Positions 1 to 10,114 of a stretch of DNA of 36,199 bases are shown in pieces. Origin of the DNA: Flavonifractor avistercoris (lineage in GTDB: Bacteria; Bacillota; Clostridia; Oscillospirales; Oscillospiraceae). The stretch spans positions 1 to 36,199 of the forward strand of contig DWXT01000197.1 of NCBI GenBank assembly GCA_019119085.1, read 5' to 3'. Made by a program: the position numbers and the translations under genes. Position 1 is the stretch's first letter, and each line of letters opens with the position of its first letter. The notes beneath the pieces were generated by a model, which was not told the origin of the DNA, made no database searches, and saw only the letters and a program-made list of their open reading frames with translations.

Positions 1-120
1 TTTTACTCGCTGGAGGACTTCGCCAGACAGCTCGCTGTCCACAACCGCCGCTCCAACAACTTCCCCATGAGACCGCTTAGTTGGCTTTCTCCGAACGAAT
101 TCACTGTCCAATATGTTTGA
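1..120 (+). pseudogene. 3' end of an IS transposase (integrase-core type), truncated by window edge
   Basis: An open frame from base 1 to a TGA at 118-120 gives 39 residues beginning FYSLEDFARQLAVHNRRSNN and ending LSPNEFTVQYV. The pattern of a short helix, a NRR..N..PMRPL segment and a closing SP.E... tail is what the C-termini of IS3/IS481-like DDE integrase-core transposases look like. The catalytic part lies outside the window, so it cannot be told whether the element is intact. No terminal inverted repeat could be assigned between 121 and 171. A full-length gene is possible; only the tail is visible. Confidence 0.6.
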
Positions 121-130
121 CAAACCTACA

Positions 131-148
131 CCGGCGCAAATGCGCCGG
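131..148. terminator. Short GC-rich hairpin between transposase end and phosphoketolase end
   Basis: CCGGCGCA and TGCGCCGG form a perfect 8-bp stem around a 2-nt centre. It lies between two convergent gene ends, so it could stop transcription of either. There is no clear T tract on either strand, so this is a weak candidate. Confidence 0.35.
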
Positions 149-171
149 GCCCTTGTACGGCGGGGTATGGG

Positions 172-2604
172 TCAGATTCCCGCCCCGCCGTTCCACTTCC
201 AGTCGCGGATCTCAGGCATGTCCTGTCCGTGGGTAGTGATATACTGCTTGTGCTCCACCAGCTTGTCCTTCATCCGCTGAACCAGGAAGGCCCCCCGGTT
301 GCCAAGCTGGGGCAGCCGCTTTACCGTGTCGATCACCAGATCATAGCGGTCGATGGCGTTGAGCACCCGCATGTCGAAGGGGGTGGTAATGGTGCCCTCC
401 TCCCGGTAGCCCCGGACGTGGATGTTCTTGTTGTGGCGGCGGTAGGTCAGCTCGTGCACCAGGGAGGGATAGCCGTGGAAGGCAAAGATGATGGGCTTGT
501 CCCGGGTGAAGAGCACGTCGTAGTCCTCGTCCGTCAGGCCGTGGGGGTGCTCCGTGTGGGGCTGGAGCTTCATGAGATCCACCACGTTCACCACCCGCAG
601 GCGCACCTCGGGCAGGGCCTGGCGCAGGATGGTGACGGCGGCCAGGGTCTCCAGGGTGGGGGTGTCGCCGCAGCAGGCCAGCACCGCGTCGGGCTCCGCC
701 CCCTGGTCGTTGGAGGCCCACTGCCAGATGCCGATGCCGTGGGTGCAGTGCTTGATGGCCTCGTCCATGGTGAGCCACTGGGGCCGGAGGTGCTTGGAGG
801 CGATGATCACGTTGATATAGTTCCGGCTTTTGATGCAGTGGTCGAAGCAGGAGAGCAGACAGTTGGCGTCGGGGGGCAGGTAGAGCCGCACCACGTCCGC
901 CTTCTTGTTGGCCACGTGATCCAGGAAGCCGGGATCCTGGTGGGTGAAGCCGTTGTGATCCTGCTGCCACACATTGGAGGTGAGCAGGTAGTTCAGGGAG
1001 GCGATATCCTGCCGCCAGGGCAGCTGCCGGGCCACCTTGAGCCACTTGGCATGCTGGCTCACCATGGAGTCCACGATGCGGATGAAGGCCTCATAGCTGC
1101 TGAGGACGCCGTGGCGGCCGGTGAGCAGATAGCCCTCCAGCCAGCCCTGGCACATGTGCTCGGAGAGCATGCCGTCCAGGATGCGCCCGTCGGGGGAGAG
1201 CCCCGCGTCACCCCTCTCCAGCTCCGCGTTCCACCGGCGGCCGGTGACCTCAAAGACCGCCCCCAGCTTGTTGCTCAGAGCCTCGTCGGGGGAGAAGATG
1301 CGGAAATTGCGGGCCTTCTGGTTCAGCTTCACCACGTCCCGGATGTACTGCCCCAGCACCGACATGTCCTCCGCGGACACAGAGCCGGGGGCGGGCACCT
1401 CCACGGCGTATTTGGGGAAGGCGGGTGTGCGCAGCTCCCGCAGGAGCAGCCCGCCGTTGGCGTGGGGGTTGGCCCCCATGCGCCGCTCCCCCTGGGGGGC
1501 GAAAGACCGCAGGGCGGGGGCCGGCGCGCCTTCGGCGTCGAAGAGCTCCTCCGGCCGGTAGCTGCGCAGCCAGGACTCCAGGACGGCCAGCCGCTCCGGA
1601 TGGGCGTCATCCACCGCCACCGGCAGCTGGTGGGTGCGGAACGTGCCCTCCACCGGCACCCCTTCCACCGACCTGGGGCAAGTCCACCCCTTGGGGGAGC
1701 GGAACACGATCATGGGCCAGCGGGGCCGGCTGGTGTCGCCGAACTCCCGGGCGCCCTGCTGGATGCGCTGGATCTCCCGCACCGCCCAGTCCAGGGCGGC
1801 GGCCATCTTCTGGTGCATCTGGGCGGGCTCGTCCCCCTCCACAAAGCGGGGAGTCCAGCCGCAGCCCTTGAAGAAGTCCTCCACCTCCTCACGGGTGATG
1901 CGGGCAAAGAGGGACGGGGAGGAGATCTTGTAGCCGTTGAGGTGGAGGATGGGGAGCACCGCCCCGTCGGAGGCGGGGTTGAGAAATTTGTTGGAGTGCC
2001 AGGCGGCGGCCAGGGGGCCGGTCTCCGCCTCTCCGTCCCCCACCACGCAGGCGGCGATCAGCTCCGGGTTGTCCATCACCGCGCCGAAGGCGTGGGCCAG
2101 GGAGTAGCCCAGCTCGCCCCCCTCGTTGATAGAGCCGGGGGTCTCGGGGGGACAGTGGCTGCCGATGCCGCCGGGGAAGGAGAACTGCCGGAACAGGCGG
2201 CGCATGCCCTCCTCATCCTGGCTCACGTTGGGATAGCGCTCGCTGTAGCTGCCCTCCAGATAGGTCTGGGCCACCATGGCGCTCCCCCCGTGGCCGGGGC
2301 CGGAGACATAGATCATATTGAGCTCATACCGGGTAATCACCCGGTTGAGGTGGGTGTAGATGAAATTCTGCCCCGGCACGGTGCCCCAGTGGCCCACCGG
2401 AGTGCGCTTCAGGTGCTCCGGCCGCAGGGGCCCCCGCAGCAGGGGATTGTCCAGCAGATAGAGCTGCCCGGCGGCCAGGTAATTGGACGCGCGCCAGTAG
2501 GCGTCCACCCGGCGGAGCTGCTCCGGGGTGAGGGGGCCCTTCTTGGACATGCGGGTGGAAGATTTCACAGGGGGTTTTGCCTGCTCCTTGGGCGTTTTCG
2601 CCAA
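172..2604 (-). CDS. xfp: Xylulose-5-phosphate/fructose-6-phosphate phosphoketolase
   Basis: A thiamine-diphosphate enzyme that splits xylulose 5-phosphate (and often fructose 6-phosphate) with phosphate to acetyl phosphate and glyceraldehyde 3-phosphate (or erythrose 4-phosphate), giving ATP through acetate kinase. The 810 residues match the usual family length. Visible signatures are VGHWGT near residue 71, GPGHGG near 101, PETPGSINEGGELGYSL near 152, the ThDP-binding GDGEAETGPL near 188, and ILHLNGYKI. The start is a TTG at 2604-2602, chosen because a perfect AAGGAGGT lies 7 nt upstream and a TTGACA/TATAAT promoter precedes it. The gene appears monocistronic: the MATE gene upstream ends about 90 bp away and the xfp promoter lies between them. 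Family assignment is secure; substrate preference cannot be read. Confidence 0.96.
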   Translation of the reverse strand: MAKTPKEQAKPPVKSSTRMSKKGPLTPEQLRRVDAYWRASNYLAAGQLYLLDNPLLRGPLRPEHLKRTPVGHWGTVPGQNFIYTHLNRVITRYELNMIYVSGPGHGGSAMVAQTYLEGSYSERYPNVSQDEEGMRRLFRQFSFPGGIGSHCPPETPGSINEGGELGYSLAHAFGAVMDNPELIAACVVGDGEAETGPLAAAWHSNKFLNPASDGAVLPILHLNGYKISSPSLFARITREEVEDFFKGCGWTPRFVEGDEPAQMHQKMAAALDWAVREIQRIQQGAREFGDTSRPRWPMIVFRSPKGWTCPRSVEGVPVEGTFRTHQLPVAVDDAHPERLAVLESWLRSYRPEELFDAEGAPAPALRSFAPQGERRMGANPHANGGLLLRELRTPAFPKYAVEVPAPGSVSAEDMSVLGQYIRDVVKLNQKARNFRIFSPDEALSNKLGAVFEVTGRRWNAELERGDAGLSPDGRILDGMLSEHMCQGWLEGYLLTGRHGVLSSYEAFIRIVDSMVSQHAKWLKVARQLPWRQDIASLNYLLTSNVWQQDHNGFTHQDPGFLDHVANKKADVVRLYLPPDANCLLSCFDHCIKSRNYINVIIASKHLRPQWLTMDEAIKHCTHGIGIWQWASNDQGAEPDAVLACCGDTPTLETLAAVTILRQALPEVRLRVVNVVDLMKLQPHTEHPHGLTDEDYDVLFTRDKPIIFAFHGYPSLVHELTYRRHNKNIHVRGYREEGTITTPFDMRVLNAIDRYDLVIDTVKRLPQLGNRGAFLVQRMKDKLVEHKQYITTHGQDMPEIRDWKWNGGAGI

Positions 2605-2639
2605 GCTGACGACCTCCTTAACAGGGATATTCGATTCTC

Positions 2640-2667
2640 ATTATACCGGAGCGGCGGGCGCTGTCAA
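2640..2667 (-). promoter_or_regulatory. Consensus sigma-A promoter of the phosphoketolase gene
   Basis: On the minus strand TTGACA (2667-2662) and TATAAT (2645-2640) are both perfect consensus hexamers with a 16-bp spacer, about 36 bp upstream of the TTG start. This predicts strong constitutive expression. Confidence 0.85.
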
Positions 2668-2693
2668 GAGCGGGGACGTAAAATTTCCCGCGC

Positions 2694-4034
2694 TCACAGG
2701 CCGGCCAGCCGCAGCCGGGCGGTGCGCCGGCAGAGGAACAGCGCGGCCAGGCAGGACAGCCCCTCGGCCACCGGGAAGGACAGCCACACCAGGCCGGGGC
2801 TGAGAAAGCCGAAGAGCAGGGCGGCGGGGAAGAGAAGGGCCACCTGCCGCAGCAGGGAGACCACCAGGCTGGCATTGGCCGCCCCCAGGGCCTGGAGGGC
2901 GGCGCAGAGGATCACCGACACCCCGGCGCACACAAAGGACAGGGCGATCATCCGCAGGGCGGGGACGCCCTCGGCCAGCACGGCGGCGTCGGCCTCAAAG
3001 AGCCGGAGCAGGGGGCCGGGCAGGACGGCCATCACCACGGTGCCCGCCGCCATGATGGCGATGGACGCCGCCAGGGCGAAGCGGATGACCCCGGTGATGC
3101 GCTCCCGCTGCTGGGCGCCGTAATTGAAGCTGACGATGGGGATGAGGGCGTTGTTCAGGCCGGCGACCGGCATGAACAGGAAGGACTGGAGCTTGAAGTA
3201 GGCCCCCAGGATGAACACGCCGGAGGCGGTGAACAGGGGGAGGATCAGGTTCATGCCCAGGTTCATCACCGTGGCCAGGGCCTGCACCAGGGAGGCGGGT
3301 ATACCCACCCGCAGGATGGGGCCGATGATGGCCCCGTCGGGGCGGAAGCCCCGGAAGGACAGGCGCACCAGGCTGTTCCGGCGCACCATGACCAGCCCCA
3401 CCGTCATGCCCACCAGCTGACCCAGCACGGTGGCGATGGCCGCCCCGGCTACCTCCAGGCGGGGGAAGGGGCCGATGCCGAAGATGAGCAGGGGATCCAG
3501 GATCAGGTTGACCACCGCGCCGATGCCCTGGATGATCATGGGCCCCACGGTATTGCCGGTGGCCTGGAGGGTGCGCTCCCCGGCGAACTGCATGCACACG
3601 CCTACGGAGGCCCCGATGACGATGGACAGGTACTGGGCGCCGTAGGTGATCACCTGGGGCTGTCCGGGGGCGAACAGCCCCATGAAGGGCCGGGCCAGGG
3701 TGATCCCCAGCACCAGGAAGATCACCCAGCACGCCAGGTAGAGGAAATAGCCGTGGGCCACCACCCGGTTGGCCTCCTCCTGCCTGCCCTCCCCCAGCCG
3801 GCGGGCCAGCAGGGCGTTGTAGCCCACCCCCACCCCCACGCAGATGGAGATCATCAGGGTCTGGATGGGGTAGACCAGGGAGAGGGCCACGAAGCCGTCG
3901 GCGCTGAGCTGGGCCACAAACATGCTGTCCACCATGTTGTACAGCGCCTGGATCAGCATGGACAGCATCATGGGCCAGGACATATTCAGCAGCAGCCGGC
4001 GCACCGGCATGACTGCCATCTTATTTTCCGCCAA
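2694..4034 (-). CDS. MATE-family multidrug/Na+ efflux transporter
   Basis: A polytopic membrane protein of 446 residues, the usual length for MATE exporters, which extrude cationic or aromatic compounds using a Na+ or H+ gradient. The N-terminal part has the family pattern (LLLNMSWPMMLSMLIQALYNMVDSMFVAQ, here cited only as the family signature start: NMVDSMFVAQLS) and repeated hydrophobic segments consistent with 12 membrane helices in two homologous halves. A TTG start at 4034-4032 is preferred over an upstream ATG because GGAGG lies 7 nt before it; the upstream in-frame ATG at 4067 falls in the preceding terminator and has no ribosome binding site. Its own promoter was not found. The substrate cannot be inferred. 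Confidence 0.92.
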   Translation of the reverse strand: MAENKMAVMPVRRLLLNMSWPMMLSMLIQALYNMVDSMFVAQLSADGFVALSLVYPIQTLMISICVGVGVGYNALLARRLGEGRQEEANRVVAHGYFLYLACWVIFLVLGITLARPFMGLFAPGQPQVITYGAQYLSIVIGASVGVCMQFAGERTLQATGNTVGPMIIQGIGAVVNLILDPLLIFGIGPFPRLEVAGAAIATVLGQLVGMTVGLVMVRRNSLVRLSFRGFRPDGAIIGPILRVGIPASLVQALATVMNLGMNLILPLFTASGVFILGAYFKLQSFLFMPVAGLNNALIPIVSFNYGAQQRERITGVIRFALAASIAIMAAGTVVMAVLPGPLLRLFEADAAVLAEGVPALRMIALSFVCAGVSVILCAALQALGAANASLVVSLLRQVALLFPAALLFGFLSPGLVWLSFPVAEGLSCLAALFLCRRTARLRLAGL

Positions 4035-4065
4035 ATGAAATCCCTCCAAATGGAATTGATACCGC

Positions 4066-4100
4066 AAAAACGGGTATCGGGGCGATGGCCCCGATACCCG
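4066..4100 (-). terminator. Rho-independent terminator of the activase operon
   Basis: A perfect 13-bp stem (CGGGTATCGGGGC and its complement) closes a 4-nt loop and is followed on the minus strand by TTTTT (4070-4066). It lies 45 bp after the stop of the HgdB-like gene. A second hairpin with an 8-bp perfect stem at 4107-4131 sits between the stop codon and this terminator. Confidence 0.92.
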
Positions 4101-4144
4101 TCACGTCCCCGCGGCGTGGCAGCCCGCGGGGCTATCTGTTTGTC

Positions 4145-5449
<1,305 letters not shown>

Positions 5450-5499
5450 AGAAATTGGATCCTTTCGTTGGAAGTACAGGGAAACGGGCGAAACGCCGC

Positions 5500-6249
5500 T
5501 TACAGGGGCCTGGCCCATACCTCGGCCCAGGCGGGGCGGAAGCCGGCGTTCCGGGCGGTGTTCAGAGAGAAAATATGGCTCTGGGCGGTGCCGTAGAAGG
5601 GGACGATCCCCCGGCGGAGCAGCTCGTCCTTCAGCAGGGCGGTGAGCCCGGCGGCCAGACCCCGACCACGGTGGGGCGGCAGCACGTTGACGCCGATCTG
5701 CCACAGCCGCTCCCCGTCCCGGCTGGCCCCCGCCATGCCGACAGGCTGTCCCCCTTCGTCCAGGGCGGCCACGGCCAGCATATCCGGGAAGTCGGGCTGG
5801 AAGGCCAGGGCGTCCGTCCACCGGCCGTCCCCCCGAAACCGCTCCAGCTCCGCCTGTTCATACCAGGCCGCGGGAAATTCCGCGCTGGCCGGGGGGCAGG
5901 TCAGATCGGGGGCGAAAAAGGGGTGGGCGTTGGCGACCGTCCAGCCCCAGGGGCGCAGGGCGTCGTCCATCTGCTTCAGGCAGGCGTAGTCCAGGCACCA
6001 CTCCGGCTCCAGCTTAGTCAGGTGCTCCCGGGCCCAGGGGAGCAGGCACTCGTGGACGGCGAAGGCCGCCGCACCCCGGCGGATGTGCCCCAGGAAGAAG
6101 GGGTGCCCCGCCCGGTAGCGCCGCCGGCGGGAATCCTCCCGCCAGGGGGCCGCGGTGACCCGGCCGGGGGTGTCCCACACGTCCGGCTCCAGGCCCAGAT
6201 CGGCGGCTAGCTGCCCGTCGATGACGGCGTCCAGTTCCTGTCGTGTCAT
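5500..6249 (-). CDS. GNAT-family N-acetyltransferase
   Basis: A 249-residue protein with a C-terminal GNAT fold: IGVNVLPPHRGRGLAAGL contains the acetyl-CoA pyrophosphate-binding HRGRGLA loop, and FSLNTARNAGFRP is the usual C-terminal motif B region. The N-terminal 110 residues are not recognisable. The ATG at 6249 lies 5 nt after the stop of the activase gene, implying translational coupling, and 50 nt separate its stop from the HgdB-like start. The substrate is unknown. Its place between two parts of one enzyme system is unusual and may mean that it modifies a product or protein of that system, or may be a neutral insertion. Confidence 0.85.
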   Translation of the reverse strand: MTRQELDAVIDGQLAADLGLEPDVWDTPGRVTAAPWREDSRRRRYRAGHPFFLGHIRRGAAAFAVHECLLPWAREHLTKLEPEWCLDYACLKQMDDALRPWGWTVANAHPFFAPDLTCPPASAEFPAAWYEQAELERFRGDGRWTDALAFQPDFPDMLAVAALDEGGQPVGMAGASRDGERLWQIGVNVLPPHRGRGLAAGLTALLKDELLRRGIVPFYGTAQSHIFSLNTARNAGFRPAWAEVWARPL

Positions 6250-6254
6250 ATCGT

Positions 6255-9203
6255 TCAGCCGTTGGCGGCCTGCTGGGCCTTGCGGGCATCCATGGCGGCC
6301 ATGAGGGAGCGGACGCGGATCTTCACCGCCCCCAGATTGCTGATGTCGTCGATCTTCAGCTGGGTGTACAGCTTGCCGCCGTGCTCCAGGATGTCCCGCA
6401 GCTCGTCGGTGGTGATGGCGTCGGTGCCGCAGCCGAAGCTCACCAGCTGCACCACCTGCATGTCGGGCTGGGTGCACACATACCGGGCGGCGTTGTACAT
6501 CCGGCTCTGGAACGTCCACTGGTTGAGCACCTTCCGGGGGGCGTAGCCCTCCAGGTAGCTGAGGGCGTCCTCGGTGACCAGCACGAAGCCGAAGGAGGTG
6601 ATCAGATCGTTGATGCCGTGGTTGATCTCCGGGTCGATGTGGTAGGGCCGGCCGCAGGCCACGATGATGGGCATGTTGTGGGCCCGGGCATAGTCGATGT
6701 ACTGCTTCCCGGTCTCCCGCACGTCGTGGACGTAGGCGTCGTAGGCCTCATAGGCCGCCTTGGCCGCCGCCACCGACTCCTTTTTGGGAATGGAGAAGTG
6801 CTCCTCCATGAGTTGGGCGATGCGCTTTTCGAAGTCCTTGTGCCGCCACAGGCCCACATAGGGGTTGAGGAACCTGGTCTGCTTGAGCACAGGCACGTTG
6901 GCGGCCAGCAGCTCGGGGTAGTAGGCCACCACCGGGCAGTTGTAGTGGTTGTCGCCGATGCCCTCGTCGTTGTTGTAGGACATGCAGGGGTACCAGATGG
7001 CGTCCACACCCTCCTCCACCAGGGCCTCCACATGGCCGTGGAGCAGCTTGGCGGGGTAGCACACCGTGTCCGACGGGATGGTGTGCTGGCCCTTCAGGTA
7101 CAGCTTGCGGGAGGACTCGGGGGAGAGCACCACCTCGAAGTTGAGGCGGGTGAAGAACTCGAACCAGAAGGGCAGGTTCTCGTACATGTTCAGCCCGAAG
7201 GGGATGCCCATGCGGCCCCGGACGCCGTTTCCGCTCCCCTTGCCCTGGAGGGCGCGGAGCTTCTTGTATTTGTAGTGCATCAGGTCGGGGTTCTCCACCT
7301 TCTCCTTGCCCAGGGGGCGGGAGCAGCGGTTGCCCGAGATGAAGCGCCGCCCGCCGTCGAAGGTGTTGACGGTGAGGGAGCAGTGGTTGGTGCACAGGTT
7401 GCAGGTGGCGGGCTTGGCGGTGTGGGTGAAGGCCTCCAGGGCCTTGGCGTCCAGGAGGGTGCTCTGCTCCAGGTGGAGATCCCGGGCGTACAGGGCCGCG
7501 CCGAAGGCGCCCATAGTGCCGGAGATGGTGGGGCGGGTGACCTCCCGGCCCAGCTCCTGCTCAAAGGCCCGGAGCACCGCGTCGTTGTGGAAGGTGCCGC
7601 CCTGCACCACGATGTGCTGGCCCAGATCGTCGGCGTTGGCCGCCCGGATGACCTTGTACACCGCGTTTTTCACGATGGAGATGGACAATCCGGCGGAGAT
7701 GTCCTCCACGCTGGCGCCGTCCTTCTGGGCCTGCTTCACGCTGGAGTTCATGAACACGGTGCAGCGGGAGCCCAGGTTCACCGGGTGCCTGGCCAGCAGG
7801 CCCAGCTTGGCGAAGTCGGCGATGCTGTAGCCCAGGGCCTTGGCAAAGGTCTCGATGAAGGAGCCGCAGCCGGAGGAGCAGGCCTCGTTGAGCATGATGG
7901 AGTCCACCGCGCCGCCCCGGATCTTGAAGCACTTCATGTCCTGGCCGCCGATGTCGATGATGAAGTCCACGTCGGGGTTGAAGTGGCGGGCGGCGCTGTA
8001 GTGGGCCACCGTCTCCACCAGGCCGGCGTCGCAGGAGAAGGCGTTTTTGATCAGATCCTCGCCGTAGCCGGTGACGGCGGCGCCCTTGATGGTAATCCGG
8101 CCGCCGCACAGGGAGTAGATCTCCTTCAGCTGCTCCAGCACGATGGCCACCGGGTTGCCCTGGTTGGAGTGGTAGTAGGTGTAGAGCAGCCCGCCGTCGG
8201 CGGTGATCAGGGCCATCTTGGTGGTGGTGGAGCCGGCGTCGATGCCCAGCCAGGCGTCGCCGGTGAAGGTGTGAATGTCCACCTCGGGGGGGTGCATGGC
8301 GTTGTGCCGGGCCAGGAAGGAATCGTACTCCTCCTGGCTGTCAAACAGGGCGGGCATGGTGTCCACCAGGCCCACGCTGTCCACGCTCTGCTCCAGCCGC
8401 TCCAGCACCTCGTCGAAGGGGCGCTCGGCGTAGTCAGAGGAGCACAGGGCCGCGCCGATGCCGGCGAAGCAGTCGCCGTCCTCCGGGAAGACGGCGTGGG
8501 CCTCGTCCAGCTGGAGGCTCTCCACAAACCGCTGGCGCAGGCCCTTCAGGAAGTGGAGGGGGCCGCCCAGGAAGACGATCTTGCCCTTCAGCTCCCGGCC
8601 CTGGGTGAGGCCGGCCACGGTCTGATCCACCACCGCCTGGAAGATGGAGGCCGCCACGTCCTCCTTGCGGCCGCCCTGGTTGAGGATGGGCTGGATGTCG
8701 CTCTTGGCGAACACGCCGCAGCGGGAGGCGATGGGATAGATCTTCTCGTGCTTCAGGCTCAGCTCGTCCAGCTCGTCCACGCTCACGTTCATGAGGGTGG
8801 CCATCTGGTCGATGAAGGCGCCGGTGCCGCCGGCGCAGGAGCCGTTCATCCGCTCCTCCAGGGCGCCGCCGAAGAAGATGATCTTGGCGTCCTCGCCGCC
8901 CAGCTCGATCACCGCGTCGGTGTCGGGTATGTACTGGTTGACGGCGGCGGCGGTGGCGTACACCTCCTGCACAAAGTCAATGTCCGCCGCCTTGGCCACG
9001 CCCAGGCCGGCGGAGCCGGTGATCACGATGCGCACCTGCTGCCCGGCCAGCTTGTCGCGGATGGAGCGCAGGGTCTCCGCCGCCCGCTCCCGGGCCTTGG
9101 AGTAGTGCCGCTCATAGGAGCGGAACAGCAGCTTGTTCTGTTCGTCCAGCACCACCACCTTGACGGTGGTGGAGCCGATGTCAATACCGATACGAAGGCT
9201 CAT
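6255..9203 (-). CDS. Acyl-CoA dehydratase activase with two ASKHA domains and DUF2229
   Basis: A 982-residue protein. Domain 1 (about residues 1-260) begins LRIGIDIGSTTVKVV and has the Fe-S cysteines in NGSCAGGTGAF and SRCGVFAKSD; domain 2 (about 315-570) repeats the pattern with WLGIDAGSTTTKMA, EACSSGCGSF and GSRCTVF. Both are BadF/BadG/BcrA/BcrD-type ATPases, which use ATP to push an electron into a dehydratase Fe-S cluster. A CxxCxxxC motif near residue 603 (CNLCTNHC) and a DUF2229 domain (from about 663, GRMGIPFGLNMYENLPF) follow. ATG at 9203 is chosen because AGGTGA lies just upstream; a GTG 9 nt earlier overlaps that site. It heads an operon with the acetyltransferase and HgdB-like genes. 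Similar proteins are widespread in Clostridia but their true substrate is not established. Confidence 0.9.
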   Translation of the reverse strand: MSLRIGIDIGSTTVKVVVLDEQNKLLFRSYERHYSKARERAAETLRSIRDKLAGQQVRIVITGSAGLGVAKAADIDFVQEVYATAAAVNQYIPDTDAVIELGGEDAKIIFFGGALEERMNGSCAGGTGAFIDQMATLMNVSVDELDELSLKHEKIYPIASRCGVFAKSDIQPILNQGGRKEDVAASIFQAVVDQTVAGLTQGRELKGKIVFLGGPLHFLKGLRQRFVESLQLDEAHAVFPEDGDCFAGIGAALCSSDYAERPFDEVLERLEQSVDSVGLVDTMPALFDSQEEYDSFLARHNAMHPPEVDIHTFTGDAWLGIDAGSTTTKMALITADGGLLYTYYHSNQGNPVAIVLEQLKEIYSLCGGRITIKGAAVTGYGEDLIKNAFSCDAGLVETVAHYSAARHFNPDVDFIIDIGGQDMKCFKIRGGAVDSIMLNEACSSGCGSFIETFAKALGYSIADFAKLGLLARHPVNLGSRCTVFMNSSVKQAQKDGASVEDISAGLSISIVKNAVYKVIRAANADDLGQHIVVQGGTFHNDAVLRAFEQELGREVTRPTISGTMGAFGAALYARDLHLEQSTLLDAKALEAFTHTAKPATCNLCTNHCSLTVNTFDGGRRFISGNRCSRPLGKEKVENPDLMHYKYKKLRALQGKGSGNGVRGRMGIPFGLNMYENLPFWFEFFTRLNFEVVLSPESSRKLYLKGQHTIPSDTVCYPAKLLHGHVEALVEEGVDAIWYPCMSYNNDEGIGDNHYNCPVVAYYPELLAANVPVLKQTRFLNPYVGLWRHKDFEKRIAQLMEEHFSIPKKESVAAAKAAYEAYDAYVHDVRETGKQYIDYARAHNMPIIVACGRPYHIDPEINHGINDLITSFGFVLVTEDALSYLEGYAPRKVLNQWTFQSRMYNAARYVCTQPDMQVVQLVSFGCGTDAITTDELRDILEHGGKLYTQLKIDDISNLGAVKIRVRSLMAAMDARKAQQAANG

Positions 9204-9243
9204 GCAAGTCACCTGATACCTTTAACAAAATTTCGCACCGTAC

Positions 9244-9272
9244 ATAATATATCAAAATCTGATTTTTTACAA
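9244..9272 (-). promoter_or_regulatory. Promoter of the activase operon
   Basis: Minus-strand TTGTAA (9272-9267), a 17-bp spacer and TATTAT (9249-9244), in an AT-rich stretch 41 bp upstream of the activase ATG. Four of six bases match in the -35 and five of six in the -10. Confidence 0.6.
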
Positions 9273-9397
9273 CCCCAAAGTGGCAAAAACCAGGATGTTC
9301 CGTAGTCGGAAGGAACTGTCGGCGCAGGTATGCGCGGCCTCCGGACGGCCGATAACCCATAAAATATATATGATTTTAGGTAAAAATGCATAAAACC

Positions 9398-9430
9398 ATG
9401 GCCGCGGCGGCGGTGGCAGCGGCCATTTTT
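9398..9430. terminator. Terminator-like hairpin between divergent transcription units
   Basis: ATGGCCGC (9398-9405) and GCGGCCAT (9419-9426) form an 8-bp stem with a run of five T on the plus strand and a TTTTA run on the minus strand. It lies in the 311-bp gap 9204-9514 between two divergent genes, so it does not end any visible gene. It may block read-through in either direction. The rest of the gap contains the two divergent promoters and nothing else recognised. Confidence 0.4.
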
Positions 9431-9454
9431 ATGGAATTTTAATCTTCCTTAAGT

Positions 9455-9482
9455 TTGCCCTTTCAGAAAAGCGTGGTACAAT
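9455..9482 (+). promoter_or_regulatory. Promoter of the HAAS/DUF4097 pair
   Basis: TTGCCC (9455-9460), a 16-bp spacer and TACAAT (9477-9482) lie 32 bp before the ATG of the DUF1700 gene. The -10 has five of six consensus bases. Confidence 0.6.
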
Positions 9483-9514
9483 GGCTCCAGACTCAAGGAG
9501 AGGACGGAGCGCGT

Positions 9515-10114
9515 ATGACACGTGACGAGTACCTGGCCCAGCTGCGGGCCCTGCTCACCGGGCGGACGCCCCCGGATGAGCTGGAGCGGATTGTGGCCTA
9601 TTATACCGAGTACTTTGACGAGGCAGGCCCGGCGGGGGAGGCCCGGGTGGTGCGGGAGCTGGGCACCCCGGCGGAGCTGGTGGGCCGCATCCTGGGGGCC
9701 AACCGGGTGCGGGAGACTCCGGCGGAGCGGACGCCCCCGCCCCGGGGGAGCGGGCACAGCTCCCTGTGGAAGGTGCTGCTGGCCATCTGCGCCGCCCCCA
9801 TCGCCATCCCGCTGATCATTGCGGCGGTGATTGTGGTGCTGGCTCTGGCTTTTGTGGTGGTCTGCGTGGTGGCCGGCGTGGCCATCGGCGGCGTGGTGGC
9901 CATCGGTGTGGGCATTGTCACCGCCTGGTCGGGCTTCTCGGTGCTGTTCAGCGCGGGCATGGCCACCATGATGTTCTTCTGCGGCATGGGCATGCTGTCC
10001 AGCGGCGTGGGCCTGCTGATGATCGCGGGCAGCTTCGCCCTGGGCGGCCTGTGCTTCCGGGCCATGGCCGGGGCCCTGAACCGCTGGCTGATGAGAAGGG
10101 AGGCGCGGGTATGA
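9515..10114 (+). CDS. HAAS/DUF1700-family membrane protein
   Basis: A 199-residue protein. The first 60 residues (MTRDEYLAQLRALLTG, then PPDELERIVAYYTEYFDEA) match the HAAS helical domain: a short amphipathic helix followed by an EE..E...YY.E..DEA pattern. Three or four hydrophobic segments rich in glycine and valine follow from about residue 80. Such proteins usually stand next to a PadR regulator and a DUF4097 protein and are thought to take part in envelope stress or signalling. Here the DUF4097 gene overlaps it by ATGA, but no PadR gene is present. ATG start with GGAG 5 nt upstream. Confidence 0.85.
   Translation: MTRDEYLAQLRALLTGRTPPDELERIVAYYTEYFDEAGPAGEARVVRELGTPAELVGRILGANRVRETPAERTPPPRGSGHSSLWKVLLAICAAPIAIPLIIAAVIVVLALAFVVVCVVAGVAIGGVVAIGVGIVTAWSGFSVLFSAGMATMMFFCGMGMLSSGVGLLMIAGSFALGGLCFRAMAGALNRWLMRREARV

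Noticed and set aside
229..3123. Very long open frame on the plus strand opposite the phosphoketolase and MATE genes
   Set aside because: It is the mirror of GC-rich codons of real genes; the product is a Gly/Val/His/Gln-rich sequence with no domain, and it crosses two unrelated genes and their promoter.
6243..9305. 1020-codon open frame antisense to the activase
   Set aside because: Composition rich in His, Gly, Val and Gln, no motif, no ribosome binding site; the minus strand carries clear catalytic motifs over the same span.
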